NCBI GenBank assembly: GCA_017459635.1
Contig: JAFUCO010000069.1
Location: 40,811 to 104,810 of the forward strand
Direction: 5' to 3'
Source: Blautia sp.
GTDB taxonomy: Bacteria; Bacillota; Clostridia; Lachnospirales; Lachnospiraceae
DNA: 64,000 nt
The position numbers and the translations under genes were made by a program. Under the pieces are notes generated by a model, which worked only from the letters and a program-made list of their open reading frames with translations, searched no databases and was not told the origin of the DNA. Position 1 is the stretch's first letter. Each line of letters starts with the position of its first letter. This document shows positions 26,019 through 34,996 of this stretch, piece after piece.

Positions 26019-29000
26019 TCAGTTTGCAAAAGCATACAGGAACTGCAGCATTGCATGTCTCTTGCAGGTATCCCACGGACGGAATGTATTATCTTCTTCC
26101 CAACCATGAACGATTCCTTCAGATACGCCCCAGTTGATTGCTGCAACAAAGTCTGCGTTATCCGGCATATCGTCAAATGTAGCGGATTTAGCTGCCTGCG
26201 GCTTGCCTGCATATCTCCAGATGAAGGTAATGATTGCTGCACGCTTGCAGGTATCCCACGGACGGAATGTATTGTCTTCTTCCCATCCTGTTGTAATACC
26301 ATTCTCCTGTGCCCAGGAAATAGCCTTGCAGAATTCTTCGTTATCCGGCATATCAGAGAATGTTGCTTCCTTGGTCGGTTCAGGTGATCCTGCAACTCTC
26401 CACAGGAAGGTAACAGCCGCTGCACGGTTAACGTTATTCATCGGACGGAATGTGTTGTCATCCCAGCCAGTGGTAATGCCATTGTCAGCACCCCAGTAAA
26501 CTGCATCATAGTGAAGCGGGCTTGCCGGGTTGGTCATGTCATCAAAGTGTACTCTTACTTTAAGTTCTGCAGTAGCGCCGCCCTTTGTGGTAACGGTTAC
26601 TGTGGAAACACCATAATGATCGCCTGCTGTAACCTTGATGGTTCCCTTGCCTTCTCCGTCATTTGTGAACTCAACAGTCGCAAGATCTGCATCTTCGATC
26701 TCAGCTTTTTCGATGGTATCAAGCTCAAACATCTCAGCGGAAACCTCTTCGGTCTTGCCAGGATCAATTGCGATCTCTTCATCGCTCAGCTCAATGAATG
26801 TATTCGGTGCATAAGCGTAAAGAGTAGTAGCTTCTTCGATGATCTTTGTAAAGTCGAATTTCTCAGGAGCTTCTTCCCACTTGCCGTCTTTCGGAGCAAC
26901 CTTTGTCCAATATGCACCTACAGAGTCAAGTTTCGGAATGTCAGAGCTCGGAACGACATCGCCCTTGTTTACAACGACTGTCTTATCTGCCGTCTTTCCG
27001 CCATCGTTGAAATTGAAGATAACGTCTACAGGCTCTTCCGGAGCATACTCATACAGAGTGGAATCGCTCTCGAATGTTCTCTTCATACCCCATTTAGCGG
27101 GACGATCAGCCCATGTTCCGTCTGCAGCCGGTGCAACTGCTGTCCAGTATGCGCCATATTCTTTGGTTTCAGGATACTCATCCTCGGGAAGAGCTTCGCC
27201 CTTGTTAGCATCTACTACTTCCTCTGTTCCGTCTGCATATTTGAAGGTAACCTTTACAGTTTCGTTCTTCCAGTATGCGTACAGAATCATATCCTTCTGA
27301 ACAAGATTCTTGCTCGGAACAAATTCTGTCGGAGCCTCTGCATATGCATTTGTCAGATTTCCATCCTTATCCTTGTCCGGCTCATCCATTGTCCAGTAGC
27401 CAAATACTTTATTCTTAGGCTGATAGGTCTTGACAGCAACTTTCTCTGTCTTGCTTACAATAACGTCACCTGTCTTAGCATCGATATTATCTGTCAGATA
27501 ATTTCCGATAGCAACGGTAAGCTCTTTCTCAAAAGAGTCTTCTGCAAGATCCGTATTAAGGAAGTTAAAGACGATCTTGCTGTCTTCGTACTGAGCATAG
27601 AGTGTGAGGTCAGCGGTCAGAGTCCAGTTTGCATCATATGTGCTGTTGCCCTTGAACTCAATATCATTGTCATCGATCCAGCCATGTGCGCCGTCAATTG
27701 CCGGAGCTTTTCCTTCAATTGTTGTACGGTGTACACCATCTCTGAACGTTATTTCTGTAGTTGCATCGCGATCTACAAATGTTACGGTATGAACTTTGTG
27801 CCAATAGCCATAAAGCGTAATATCCTTAGTGACCTTTGTATCCCACTTGTATTCTTCTGGTCCCTTAGCATTCTTGTCATCCGGGTTCTCAGCTTTCCAT
27901 TTAGAGGGCTCAACTGCGGTCCAATACTGGAATTCATAACCTTCTACTTTTTCAAGCTTCTCAGCAAGCTTGTCATCAACAGCTGTAGGATCTTTTGCGT
28001 TTTTGCCATCTGCTACTGCCTGATCCTCTACCTTAATTCCATCCATCTGAGAATCAAATTTCACAGTATGGATATTATAGATATAATCGATAATGGTCAG
28101 TTCGTTCTCGCCGTCTGCATTCTGAACCTCTACATAGTTCGGATCGATTGTAACGGTAAGTTCCTGAGCATTCTCTTTGTCAGAAGTCAGAGCAACCTTA
28201 TAGGTTCTGATAGTATGAGGTGCTTTGGCATCTGCCCATGTCTTCAGGTTTGTAAGCTGAATCGGCTCAAATACGTTAACTACATAGTTTCCGTTAGTAT
28301 TTGTATTAGCATCAACAACATCTTTCAGTGCAACCCAGTTCTTGCCATCATAGCTGATGCTGTACTTGTTGATATTTGCAGAAGTAATGCTGCTCGGAGC
28401 CTCAAGCTGGTATCCAAGATAGTATCCGGTAAGAACGTCTTCAGAGCCTTCATACGGAGACCAGTCTTTAACGCTCTTGATTACGATAGGCTTGTCTTCA
28501 GTACCGGAATAATTAATCTTTTCCTGTGCTATCTCGCCATCCCCGCCGAGTGTTGCAACATCATTGTAAACCTTTGTGAATTGCCAGTCTTCGGTAAGGT
28601 TCCATACAGCAACAAGGTCTACGTCCTCATAAATCCTGGTGTTAAACTCAAATACTTTGTCTGTTGCATTTCCGTTTTCGTCAGCATAGTACCAGCCTTC
28701 GAAAACAGCCTTTTCTTTTGTCGGATCCGGATCCGGTTTTGTGACTTTTCCGCCATATGTTACCGGCATAGGATCGATAAACAGCTCATCATCGACGTAG
28801 AAGGAAACGACAGCTTTCTTCTTTGCATACAGTGTAATGCTCTCTGTCACTTTTGCACTGAAATCATATTCTGTCCATTTTCCGTCATCAGCTACTGTTC
28901 CCCAGAACTCAAATTCGTCCTTTATTTCTGCAGGTGCGCCCGGATCAGTTGCCTTTTCACCATCATTAACTTTTTCAGTTGTGAATGTTTCTTCTTTTAC

Positions 29001-32000
29001 CTTGTCGTTTTCATCTGTTGTTTCATACTTAAAGGTAACAGTGTAATAATCAACCCATTTAGCGTAAACTGTTGTATCTTTTTCAAGAGTCTTCCCAAAT
29101 GTGAATGCGGTCTTGAATGTTGTGTCTGTGAACCATCCGCCGAACGCAGATCCTTCTTCAAGGGCTTCGCCGTTTTCGTCATTTTCTCTGTCAGGTACTT
29201 CAACCGGATCCCATTTCTCAGTTTTCTCATCCTGAGCCGGCTCTTTGGTCTTGTCACCCTTTGCGATCTTGACTGCCTTCGGGCTCGGAGCTCCACTGTA
29301 ATCGCCAAAGTTGAATGTCAGTGTCTTGTACTCTGTAAGTACATAGTAGCCACTGCTGCTCTGTGTAATAGCAAGCATATATTTGTCAGGATCAAATACT
29401 GTGCCTTCATTGTTTGCAGCTTCGAGCTGATCTTTTGTACTCTCATCAAATTTAGCTTTGCCGGCAGGGTCGACTGTAACTGCAGCATCTGCAGCCAGAG
29501 TCACATTGAGATATGTGCCATCAACGATTGCAACAGCACCGGAAAGCTGAGACTTGGAAACTGTACCGTTTCCGGAATCCTTGATTGTAAGTTTCTTTCC
29601 GGATGCAACTGCAATATCTCCGCTCAGAGTCTTGCCGTTAAGATCAATTGTAAAGTTCTTGGTAAAGGTAACACCATTTTCTCCGGTGCTGACTTTATCA
29701 ACAATCAGTTTCAGGGTATCGCCTTCGGCAGCTTTTGCATCTGCTTCGGCAAGACTTACATAATTATTACCTTTAGTGTCCTCTGCAATAGGTTCGGAAC
29801 CAACCGGAAGCCAGAATGCAACAAGTCTTGTAGCTCCTTTTACTTCTGCATCGAAGTTATAGTACGCGCCGCTGCCATTAACACGCCATCCAAGAAGCTC
29901 ATTACCTTCAAGTGTTGCTTCGGGCTGCGGAATTACGTCATCAGCATATTTCAATTCAAAGAATTCATTGTATGACTTACCAGCCGGAACTCTCTTGGTG
30001 ATGGCTGTTTTTGATCCTTCGATCTCGCCGCCGTTGGGGTCAAGAGTGATGGTGAAGAACTGTGACCATTTTGCTGTGATTTCAGCATCGCCTGTGATCT
30101 CTGTTGCCGGGTTCTTCTTTGTACCATCTTCAGTAAAGACGAATTCTGCTCCGTCTTTCTCCCAGTACCAGAAGTAATAATCATCTGTTGACTTGGGATC
30201 AGTGTAACCCTCGATATCCGCTTTCTTCAGTGTAACAGCGGCACCGACTTCTGCTTCCTTGCCATCCTTGTCAGCAGGTACGTTTACTTCGATTGTTTTG
30301 CCTTTCTTGATGTCAGCATCAGAAGCAAAACCATTCTGCTCGTTGAAGAAGGTTACTTTGTAGTAGCACTGCCACTTAGCGGTAAGAACAAGGCCGTCTA
30401 CCGGAACTGTAGTCGGAGCATCTGCCAGTTTCTTCTCTACATCTTTACCATTTTCCTTTACAGTGTAGTACCATCCAAGGAAATGATAATTGTCAACATC
30501 CTTAAGATCTTTGATTACATGTTTGCTGCCTGATGCAGTACCGACTGTCTCACCAAATTTTGCATTGATAGCAGCAACATCTTTATTATCTGTATACTTG
30601 GAATCTCTGGTGTTTTCAAATGTGATGGAATATGCACTTGCTTCGTACTTAGCGGTAACAGTAAGATCAGACTGAATCTTTGTAGCCGCATCAAAAACTA
30701 CTTCTTTTCCGTCTTTTGTGTATACCCAGTTGACAAACGTCATTCCTTCTTTTTCAGGAGCAGCCGGAACCTCAACTGTGGAGTCGTACTCTACGTCTTC
30801 AACTACCTTGTCGTTAAATTTTCCATTTTTATCCTTCTCTGCTTCCTTGAAGGTTACTGTAAAGGTGTTAATATCCCAGCTTGCGTAGACATCAACATCT
30901 TCCGTATATTCAACCTTCTGTGCGTTGAAAGCCTCTCCTGTTTCGCTGCCTACTTTCCAGCCTGCCCATGTATGGCCTTCTTTTTCAGGCTGCACGGGCT
31001 CTGTTACGCTTTCGCCATATGTAAACTCTTTATCTTCAGTAACCTCTGCTCCATCTTTCTCATAATGGAAAGTAACGATACCTTTATAGAGTTCCCATAC
31101 GCCTGTAAGGGTAACCTTCTTTACAGTACCTTCTTTGGTAGTGTCTTTGTCGAATGTAAAGATATCAGTAAGTATATGCTCAGGATCATCATCGTATTTC
31201 CATCCCTGGAATGTATAGCCGTTCAGCTCGCCAAGATTCTCGAGGGCAATTTCAGTACCATAATTTAACTTTCCGTTGTCTTTCGGAAGCTCCGGAAGTT
31301 TGATCTTGTTCTCAGGATCATCAACGCCTTTTACGAACTCAACGCTGTATCCGGTATCAGCTTTCCATTTTGCTTCAACCGTGATCTGCGGCTCGGCATC
31401 AACAGTATAGTCAGCTACTTTTGTCTTGCCAACATACCAGCCGTCGAATACATTTCCTTCACATGCAGGATCTGCAATGCCCTCTACCAGAGCGCTGCCT
31501 GCTGTACCGAAGTCAACTGTCTTGTCTTCGGGGAGTTCATAAGCATCTTCGTCGACTGCATAGCCACCCTCAGGTGTGCCAAAGCTGTATGTTACGGTTA
31601 CATCATGTGCATCCCAGATTGCATACAGAGCGATGTCACCTGTCAGCTCTTCGCCTTTTCCGTCATTGGCTTCAAAGAAGTCAGCTCCATCAGCGCTGTT
31701 CTGCTTTGACCATTTCAGGAAATCATAGCCGTTACGAGTCGGATCCTCAGGTACAGAGTCGACATAAGTCTTCTCGCCGTCTACAGGGATGACTTCCTGT
31801 CTGTAATCCTCCTGTCCGTTGCCATAGATATATGTAACATAGATGGGCTCTACTTCAACACCAACGATTTCCGGTGCTTCAAGCTCGCCGCTTTCTGAAT
31901 ACTCAATCTCGCCATCTGCTGCGGGGGCTTCTTCTACATACTCTACATATTCATCTGCTGCAGGAGCCTCTTCAACATATACATCCGTTGAGGCTTCTTC

Positions 32001-32153
32001 TGTAAGTGCAGCTTCTGCGGCAGGAGCTTCTTCTTCAAACAGAATATCATAATTCTCATCTTCAAGAAGAAGTTCTTCCGCATAAACCTGCGGTACAGAA
32101 GACAGTGTCATCGTCAGCGCTAAAAACAGCGCAAACAACTTCTTTAAATTCAT
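26019..32153 (-). CDS. Giant surface protein with InlB-type repeats and three SLH domains
   Basis: 2044 residues. The signal peptide is MNLKKLFALFLALTMTLSSVPQVYA; an acidic Glu/Ala/Tyr-rich segment follows (about 30-100). The bulk (about 105-1800) is a long series of beta-repeats of the Listeria-Bacteroides (InlB B/Flg_new) type, with recurring G-x-x-F-x-x-W and D-x-T-L-Y-A-x-W-x motifs (ITLYGYWHK, LTLYAQYE). A short segment near residue 800 departs from this pattern. The C-terminus has three SLH repeats (HYDAVYWGADNGITTGWDDNTFRP; CKAISWAQENGITTGW; NDFVAAINWGVSEGIVHGW-like), expected to bind secondary cell-wall polymer. AAAGGAG precedes the start. Its only strong upstream promoter lies on an apparently invertible segment and presently points away from it. 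Confidence 0.93.
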   Translation of the reverse strand: MNLKKLFALFLALTMTLSSVPQVYAEELLLEDENYDILFEEEAPAAEAALTEEASTDVYVEEAPAADEYVEYVEEAPAADGEIEYSESGELEAPEIVGVEVEPIYVTYIYGNGQEDYRQEVIPVDGEKTYVDSVPEDPTRNGYDFLKWSKQNSADGADFFEANDGKGEELTGDIALYAIWDAHDVTVTYSFGTPEGGYAVDEDAYELPEDKTVDFGTAGSALVEGIADPACEGNVFDGWYVGKTKVADYTVDAEPQITVEAKWKADTGYSVEFVKGVDDPENKIKLPELPKDNGKLNYGTEIALENLGELNGYTFQGWKYDDDPEHILTDIFTFDKDTTKEGTVKKVTLTGVWELYKGIVTFHYEKDGAEVTEDKEFTYGESVTEPVQPEKEGHTWAGWKVGSETGEAFNAQKVEYTEDVDVYASWDINTFTVTFKEAEKDKNGKFNDKVVEDVEYDSTVEVPAAPEKEGMTFVNWVYTKDGKEVVFDAATKIQSDLTVTAKYEASAYSITFENTRDSKYTDNKDVAAINAKFGETVGTASGSKHVIKDLKDVDNYHFLGWYYTVKENGKDVEKKLADAPTTVPVDGLVLTAKWQCYYKVTFFNEQNGFASDADIKKGKTIEVNVPADKDGKEAEVGAAVTLKKADIEGYTDPKSTDDYYFWYWEKDGAEFVFTEDGTKKNPATEITGDAEITAKWSQFFTITLDPNGGEIEGSKTAITKRVPAGKSYNEFFELKYADDVIPQPEATLEGNELLGWRVNGSGAYYNFDAEVKGATRLVAFWLPVGSEPIAEDTKGNNYVSLAEADAKAAEGDTLKLIVDKVSTGENGVTFTKNFTIDLNGKTLSGDIAVASGKKLTIKDSGNGTVSKSQLSGAVAIVDGTYLNVTLAADAAVTVDPAGKAKFDESTKDQLEAANNEGTVFDPDKYMLAITQSSSGYYVLTEYKTLTFNFGDYSGAPSPKAVKIAKGDKTKEPAQDEKTEKWDPVEVPDRENDENGEALEEGSAFGGWFTDTTFKTAFTFGKTLEKDTTVYAKWVDYYTVTFKYETTDENDKVKEETFTTEKVNDGEKATDPGAPAEIKDEFEFWGTVADDGKWTEYDFSAKVTESITLYAKKKAVVSFYVDDELFIDPMPVTYGGKVTKPDPDPTKEKAVFEGWYYADENGNATDKVFEFNTRIYEDVDLVAVWNLTEDWQFTKVYNDVATLGGDGEIAQEKINYSGTEDKPIVIKSVKDWSPYEGSEDVLTGYYLGYQLEAPSSITSANINKYSISYDGKNWVALKDVVDANTNTNGNYVVNVFEPIQLTNLKTWADAKAPHTIRTYKVALTSDKENAQELTVTIDPNYVEVQNADGENELTIIDYIYNIHTVKFDSQMDGIKVEDQAVADGKNAKDPTAVDDKLAEKLEKVEGYEFQYWTAVEPSKWKAENPDDKNAKGPEEYKWDTKVTKDITLYGYWHKVHTVTFVDRDATTEITFRDGVHRTTIEGKAPAIDGAHGWIDDNDIEFKGNSTYDANWTLTADLTLYAQYEDSKIVFNFLNTDLAEDSFEKELTVAIGNYLTDNIDAKTGDVIVSKTEKVAVKTYQPKNKVFGYWTMDEPDKDKDGNLTNAYAEAPTEFVPSKNLVQKDMILYAYWKNETVKVTFKYADGTEEVVDANKGEALPEDEYPETKEYGAYWTAVAPAADGTWADRPAKWGMKRTFESDSTLYEYAPEEPVDVIFNFNDGGKTADKTVVVNKGDVVPSSDIPKLDSVGAYWTKVAPKDGKWEEAPEKFDFTKIIEEATTLYAYAPNTFIELSDEEIAIDPGKTEEVSAEMFELDTIEKAEIEDADLATVEFTNDGEGKGTIKVTAGDHYGVSTVTVTTKGGATAELKVRVHFDDMTNPASPLHYDAVYWGADNGITTGWDDNTFRPMNNVNRAAAVTFLWRVAGSPEPTKEATFSDMPDNEEFCKAISWAQENGITTGWEEDNTFRPWDTCKRAAIITFIWRYAGKPQAAKSATFDDMPDNADFVAAINWGVSEGIVHGWEEDNTFRPWDTCKRHAMLQFLYAFAN

Positions 32154-32397
32154 TTTTAAAGTCTCCTTTCAGTTCTTGCTGCTCTCCCGAAAGCCGGGTG
32201 TTCTGGCCGTATGGGAAGCACTTTTTTGTCACACCTGCACAGCTTTAGCTGTTAACAGGCTCCGGTAACAATACCTCTCTGTTCATGCATGTAAAACATG
32301 CATTTCCGCAATCCCCCTTTCCAAAGATATATTTTACCAGCCTAAAGGACGCAAGTATGCTCACTTTTACCAAAGCTTCCCCAGCGGCAAGATACGT
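32154..32397. other. Leader region of the SLH protein gene
   Basis: About 240 bp between the gene start and the left inversion site. It holds several small palindromes: ATGCATG/CATGCAT around a TAAAA loop at about 32285-32304, CTGTTAACAG near 32250, and CAGCTAAAGCTG. If the promoter segment flips, this becomes the 5' untranslated leader. I see no ORF and no riboswitch I can name. No convincing fixed promoter for the gene is visible here. Confidence 0.5.
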
Positions 32398-32423
32398 CTG
32401 TCATAACGTGTAGTTTTTGAAAG
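32398..32423 (+). repeat. Left inversion site (26 bp, hix-like)
   Basis: Half-sites CTGTCATAA and TTTTTGAAAG flank a core of GTGTAG type. In inverted orientation it matches the right site at 22 of 26 positions. The 26-bp length and AT-rich half-sites around a short core resemble the sites of Hin/Gin-type invertases. Confidence 0.75.
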
Positions 32424-32457
32424 TGTTTTATGGGGGATGGTTTTTTCAATTTTCCTA

Positions 32458-32486
32458 TTGCCAAATTCGTAGAAAAGTTGTAATAT
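32458..32486 (+). promoter_or_regulatory. Promoter on the apparently invertible segment
   Basis: TTGCCA (32458-32463), exactly 17 bp, TAATAT (32481-32486). In the orientation given here it reads rightward, toward the recombinase gene and away from the SLH protein gene. Inversion between the flanking 26-bp sites would point it at the SLH gene with a 5' leader of roughly 280 nt. Confidence 0.7.
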
Positions 32487-32503
32487 TATTCAAGATATGT
32501 AGT

Positions 32504-32529
32504 CTGTCAAAAACTACAGATTTTGACAG
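32504..32529 (-). repeat. Right inversion site (26 bp, hix-like)
   Basis: CTGTCAAAA and TTTTGACAG form perfect 9-bp inverted half-sites around an 8-bp asymmetric core (ACTACAGA). Together with the left site it bounds an 80-bp segment that carries a promoter. Confidence 0.78.
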
Positions 32530-32906
32530 TATATTAGCGTATGAATTATTCTGGCATCAATTCTGCATAATATTAAATCGTATCTTACCGTTTTCTTTAT
32601 CATTTCTAAATATTTCGCAAGAATCTTCCTCTTAGTTTATTTTTCTACTATTATTATTTATAAATCTGTTCTGGTTTTTTAATGTTTTTTATTTTAGTTT
32701 TATTATTTATAATAAAAGTTCCTTTGTGGATTTTTGCAATATCTGATAAAATAACATTTTATCGGAATATTTTCAGGAATTATTCCGTATAGATACGATT
32801 TGCTCTATCATATGGGTAAATGTTTGTTTTCATATTCCCCAACAGTTCATTAGAGCAGAACAAATGCCAGATATCAGCGAAAGATAAAGGAGGTTTTTTA
32901 GTAGAT

Positions 32907-33560
32907 ATGAGTGCATTTGGATATGTCAGGGTTTCTACAGTCACTCAAAACGAAGACAGGCAATTGATAACCATGCAGAACACTGATGAAGATATACAAA
33001 TTTATACTGATAAGCAAAGCGGGAAAGATTTTAATCGTCCGGAATACAAGAAAATGGTCAAAAAGATGAAAAAGGGTGACTTGCTGTATGTTGTCAGCCT
33101 GGATCGGCTTGGCCGTAACTATAATGAAATAAAAGAACAGTGGAGAATACTCACACGCGAGAAAGGCATAGATATATGCATTATCGACATGAAACCAATC
33201 CTGGACACAAGAAGCTCCAAAGATCTTTTCGGTACAGTAATCAGCGACCTGGTGCTTAGTATCTTATCATTTTGTGCTGAAAATGAACGTAAGTATATTC
33301 GGCAGAGGCAAGCTGAAGGAATTGCAGCAGCCAAAGCACGAGGTGTACGTTTTGGCCGCAGACGGTATCCTGTTCCGGGCAATTTTGATGAAACAATACA
33401 AAGATGGGAAAATGGCGATCTTAAAATGTCTGAAGTGCTGGAGATATGTAATATGAAGGAATCAACATTCTACCGGCGGCTTAGAGAATTTCGGCAACAT
33501 GAAAACGACAAAGAAGGCACTGGGACTGATTCTCTCTTTTCCAAATATGTTACATCATAA
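32907..33560 (+). CDS. Serine recombinase, Hin/Gin-type DNA invertase
   Basis: 217 residues. The resolvase/invertase catalytic domain starts FGYVRVSTVTQNEDRQ, with the nucleophile Ser10 in RVST. LDRLGRNYNEI supplies catalytic arginines, and the long E-helix (SFCAENERKYIRQRQAEGIAAAKARG) matches small serine recombinases. A C-terminal helix-turn-helix (MSEVLEICNMKESTFYRRLREF) binds the crossover sites. I use the internal start with AGGAGG upstream; a longer frame adds 29 unlikely residues. It is adjacent to two inverted 26-bp sites, so a local promoter invertase is the simplest role. Upstream, 32530-32906 is AT-rich with no other gene seen. Confidence 0.92.
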   Translation: MSAFGYVRVSTVTQNEDRQLITMQNTDEDIQIYTDKQSGKDFNRPEYKKMVKKMKKGDLLYVVSLDRLGRNYNEIKEQWRILTREKGIDICIIDMKPILDTRSSKDLFGTVISDLVLSILSFCAENERKYIRQRQAEGIAAAKARGVRFGRRRYPVPGNFDETIQRWENGDLKMSEVLEICNMKESTFYRRLREFRQHENDKEGTGTDSLFSKYVTS

Positions 33561-33584
33561 GCAAATTTTACGAAAGAAAACCGT

Positions 33585-33723
33585 GAAGGGACAGTTCTCC
33601 ATGCTGAACATGCAGCACAGAGAACCGTCCCTTGTGTTCTACGAAGCAAACCCCGGAGAACTGAAAGGCGGGAGACGAAACTCTGTACTGAACATTCAGC
33701 ACGCAGAGTTCGGCCCTTTGTTC
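33585..33723. repeat. Two composite REP-like inverted repeats
   Basis: Unit 1 (33585-33639): GGGACAGTTCTCCATGCTGA and, inverted, CAGCACAGAGAACCGTCCC. Unit 2 (33667-33723): GGGAGACGAAACTCTGTACTGA and CAGCACGCAGAGTTCGGCCC-like arms. Both fold into long hairpins. They lie between the recombinase and the convergent oxidoreductase gene, where they may terminate both. Unit 2 ends 1 bp before the oxidoreductase stop codon. Confidence 0.78.
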
Positions 33724-34764
33724 TCAGATATGTACTTTATTTCCGCTCTTTGCGGATTCCGCTGCGGCGAATACTACCCGCATGGCCTTCAGTGATTCTT
33801 TTCCTGAGCACAGCGGTTCTCTGCTGTTCAGAATGCTGTCCACGAACTCGTCTATCACTCCTGTCGAAGCCCTGTCGCCCCTTGTCGCGTCTGTGTTCTT
33901 GAGGATCTTCTCCAGATTATAACGGATCGTCTCTCCGCCCTTTTTCTCATAGATCAGGGAGCACTCGTCGTCATCGTAGCACCTTATGACTCCTTCTGTG
34001 CCGTAAATGACGGCGGAGTTCTTTTCATTTCCATAGAAAGTCCAGCTGACATGCATGATACCGGTTATGCCGCTGTCAGTCTGAAGCAGGCAGAATGCAT
34101 TGTCATCTACGTCGATCATCCGGCCATCCGGCCACTTCTTGTCAAGTATCGTCATTATGGCCTGCACGGATGTTATCTGCTCTCCCATAAGATAATGCAT
34201 AAGGTCTATCTTATGGATGCCCAGATCTGCCATCACTCCGAAGACTGCCTGTTTTTTGTCGAAGAACCAGGTGTTGGGAGTGCTTGTCCATATCTCAGGA
34301 CCGCCGTGCCCGAACTTTGTCTCGAAGGACAGTATCTTTCCGATGGCTCCTTCGGCTATGAGTTTGCGTGCCTCCTGATGAGCCTTCGCGAATCTCTGGT
34401 TCTGCCCTATCATCAGGATCTTTCCGTTTTTGTCGGCGGCCTCTGTCATCTGCAGGCATTCCTCAAGTGTCATAGCCATTGGTTTTTCGCAGAGTACATG
34501 TTTTCCGGCATTAAGAGCTTTTACGGATATGTCCGCATGAAACGCATTCGCTGTGCAGACACTTACGGCATCCAGATCAAGAGCCAGGAGTTCTTCTACC
34601 GTGTCGCATACAGCTGCCCCGTACTGCTTCGCCAATGCTTCGGCCCGCTGCCTGTCCCTGTCATAGAAAGCAACCAGTTCACAAGACGGGTTTTCCGCAT
34701 ACTCCGGAGCATGACGGTTCTTTGTGATCATTCCGCACCCGATTATTCCGATTCTAAGCTTCAT
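33724..34764 (-). CDS. Gfo/Idh/MocA family oxidoreductase
   Basis: About 346 residues from MKLRIGIIGCGMITKNRH, with AAAGGAG upstream. An N-terminal Rossmann fold (GIIGCGMI), the EKPMAMTLEECLQM motif with the conserved Glu-Lys-Pro, and a C-terminal alpha/beta domain. These NAD(P)-dependent enzymes act on sugars, inositols or related polyols. It is the likely last gene of the ribose-type importer cluster upstream (gap about 230 bp holding repeats) and probably oxidises the imported sugar or inositol. Substrate not determined. Confidence 0.92.
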   Translation of the reverse strand: MKLRIGIIGCGMITKNRHAPEYAENPSCELVAFYDRDRQRAEALAKQYGAAVCDTVEELLALDLDAVSVCTANAFHADISVKALNAGKHVLCEKPMAMTLEECLQMTEAADKNGKILMIGQNQRFAKAHQEARKLIAEGAIGKILSFETKFGHGGPEIWTSTPNTWFFDKKQAVFGVMADLGIHKIDLMHYLMGEQITSVQAIMTILDKKWPDGRMIDVDDNAFCLLQTDSGITGIMHVSWTFYGNEKNSAVIYGTEGVIRCYDDDECSLIYEKKGGETIRYNLEKILKNTDATRGDRASTGVIDEFVDSILNSREPLCSGKESLKAMRVVFAAAESAKSGNKVHI

Positions 34765-34813
34765 TCCGGACTCCTTTCTCAATCAGATCATTCCCTTGTT
34801 TTTTGAAACTGCT

Positions 34814-34873
34814 GTTACCATTCACGGCCCGGCCGCAAGCAACCGGGTCTCTGACCCTCCATTCGGAATCTCG
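34814..34873. repeat. Second dispersed repeat family, copy 1
   Basis: TTCACGGCCCGGCCGCAAGC, then CGGGTCTCTGACC, then CTCCATTCGGAATCTCG. Closely matched at 59928-59983 and, in its first half, at 47583-47622. Confidence 0.7.
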
Positions 34874-34937
34874 TCCTTGTGGCTTTCTCGCTGCTTTTGT
34901 AAAAAGGGTTCCTCATGAAGGGCTCAGCCCCTGTTTT

Positions 34938-34996
34938 TAAGACAAAGAGCCTCCCCTGTCTTACTTTTTTAAGACAGAGAACCGTCCCCTGTCTTA
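34938..34996. repeat. REP-like pair at the end of the ribose-type permease gene
   Basis: Two tandem copies of the dispersed hairpin: a degenerate one at 34938-34963 and a full one at 34970-34996. The TAA stop of the permease is the outer edge of the second copy. Confidence 0.8.

Noticed and set aside
26511-29975. An 1154-codon open frame antisense to the SLH protein gene
   Set aside because: It arises from the repetitive, low-stop composition of the sense repeats. It is Cys/Ile/Phe-rich, has no domain pattern, and lacks a proper ribosome site, while the sense gene has a signal peptide, InlB repeats and SLH domains.
32221-32400. c-di-GMP or other known riboswitch in the SLH gene leader
   Set aside because: An AAAGGACGCAAG string on the plus strand recalls GEMM elements, but the other conserved parts are absent on both strands.
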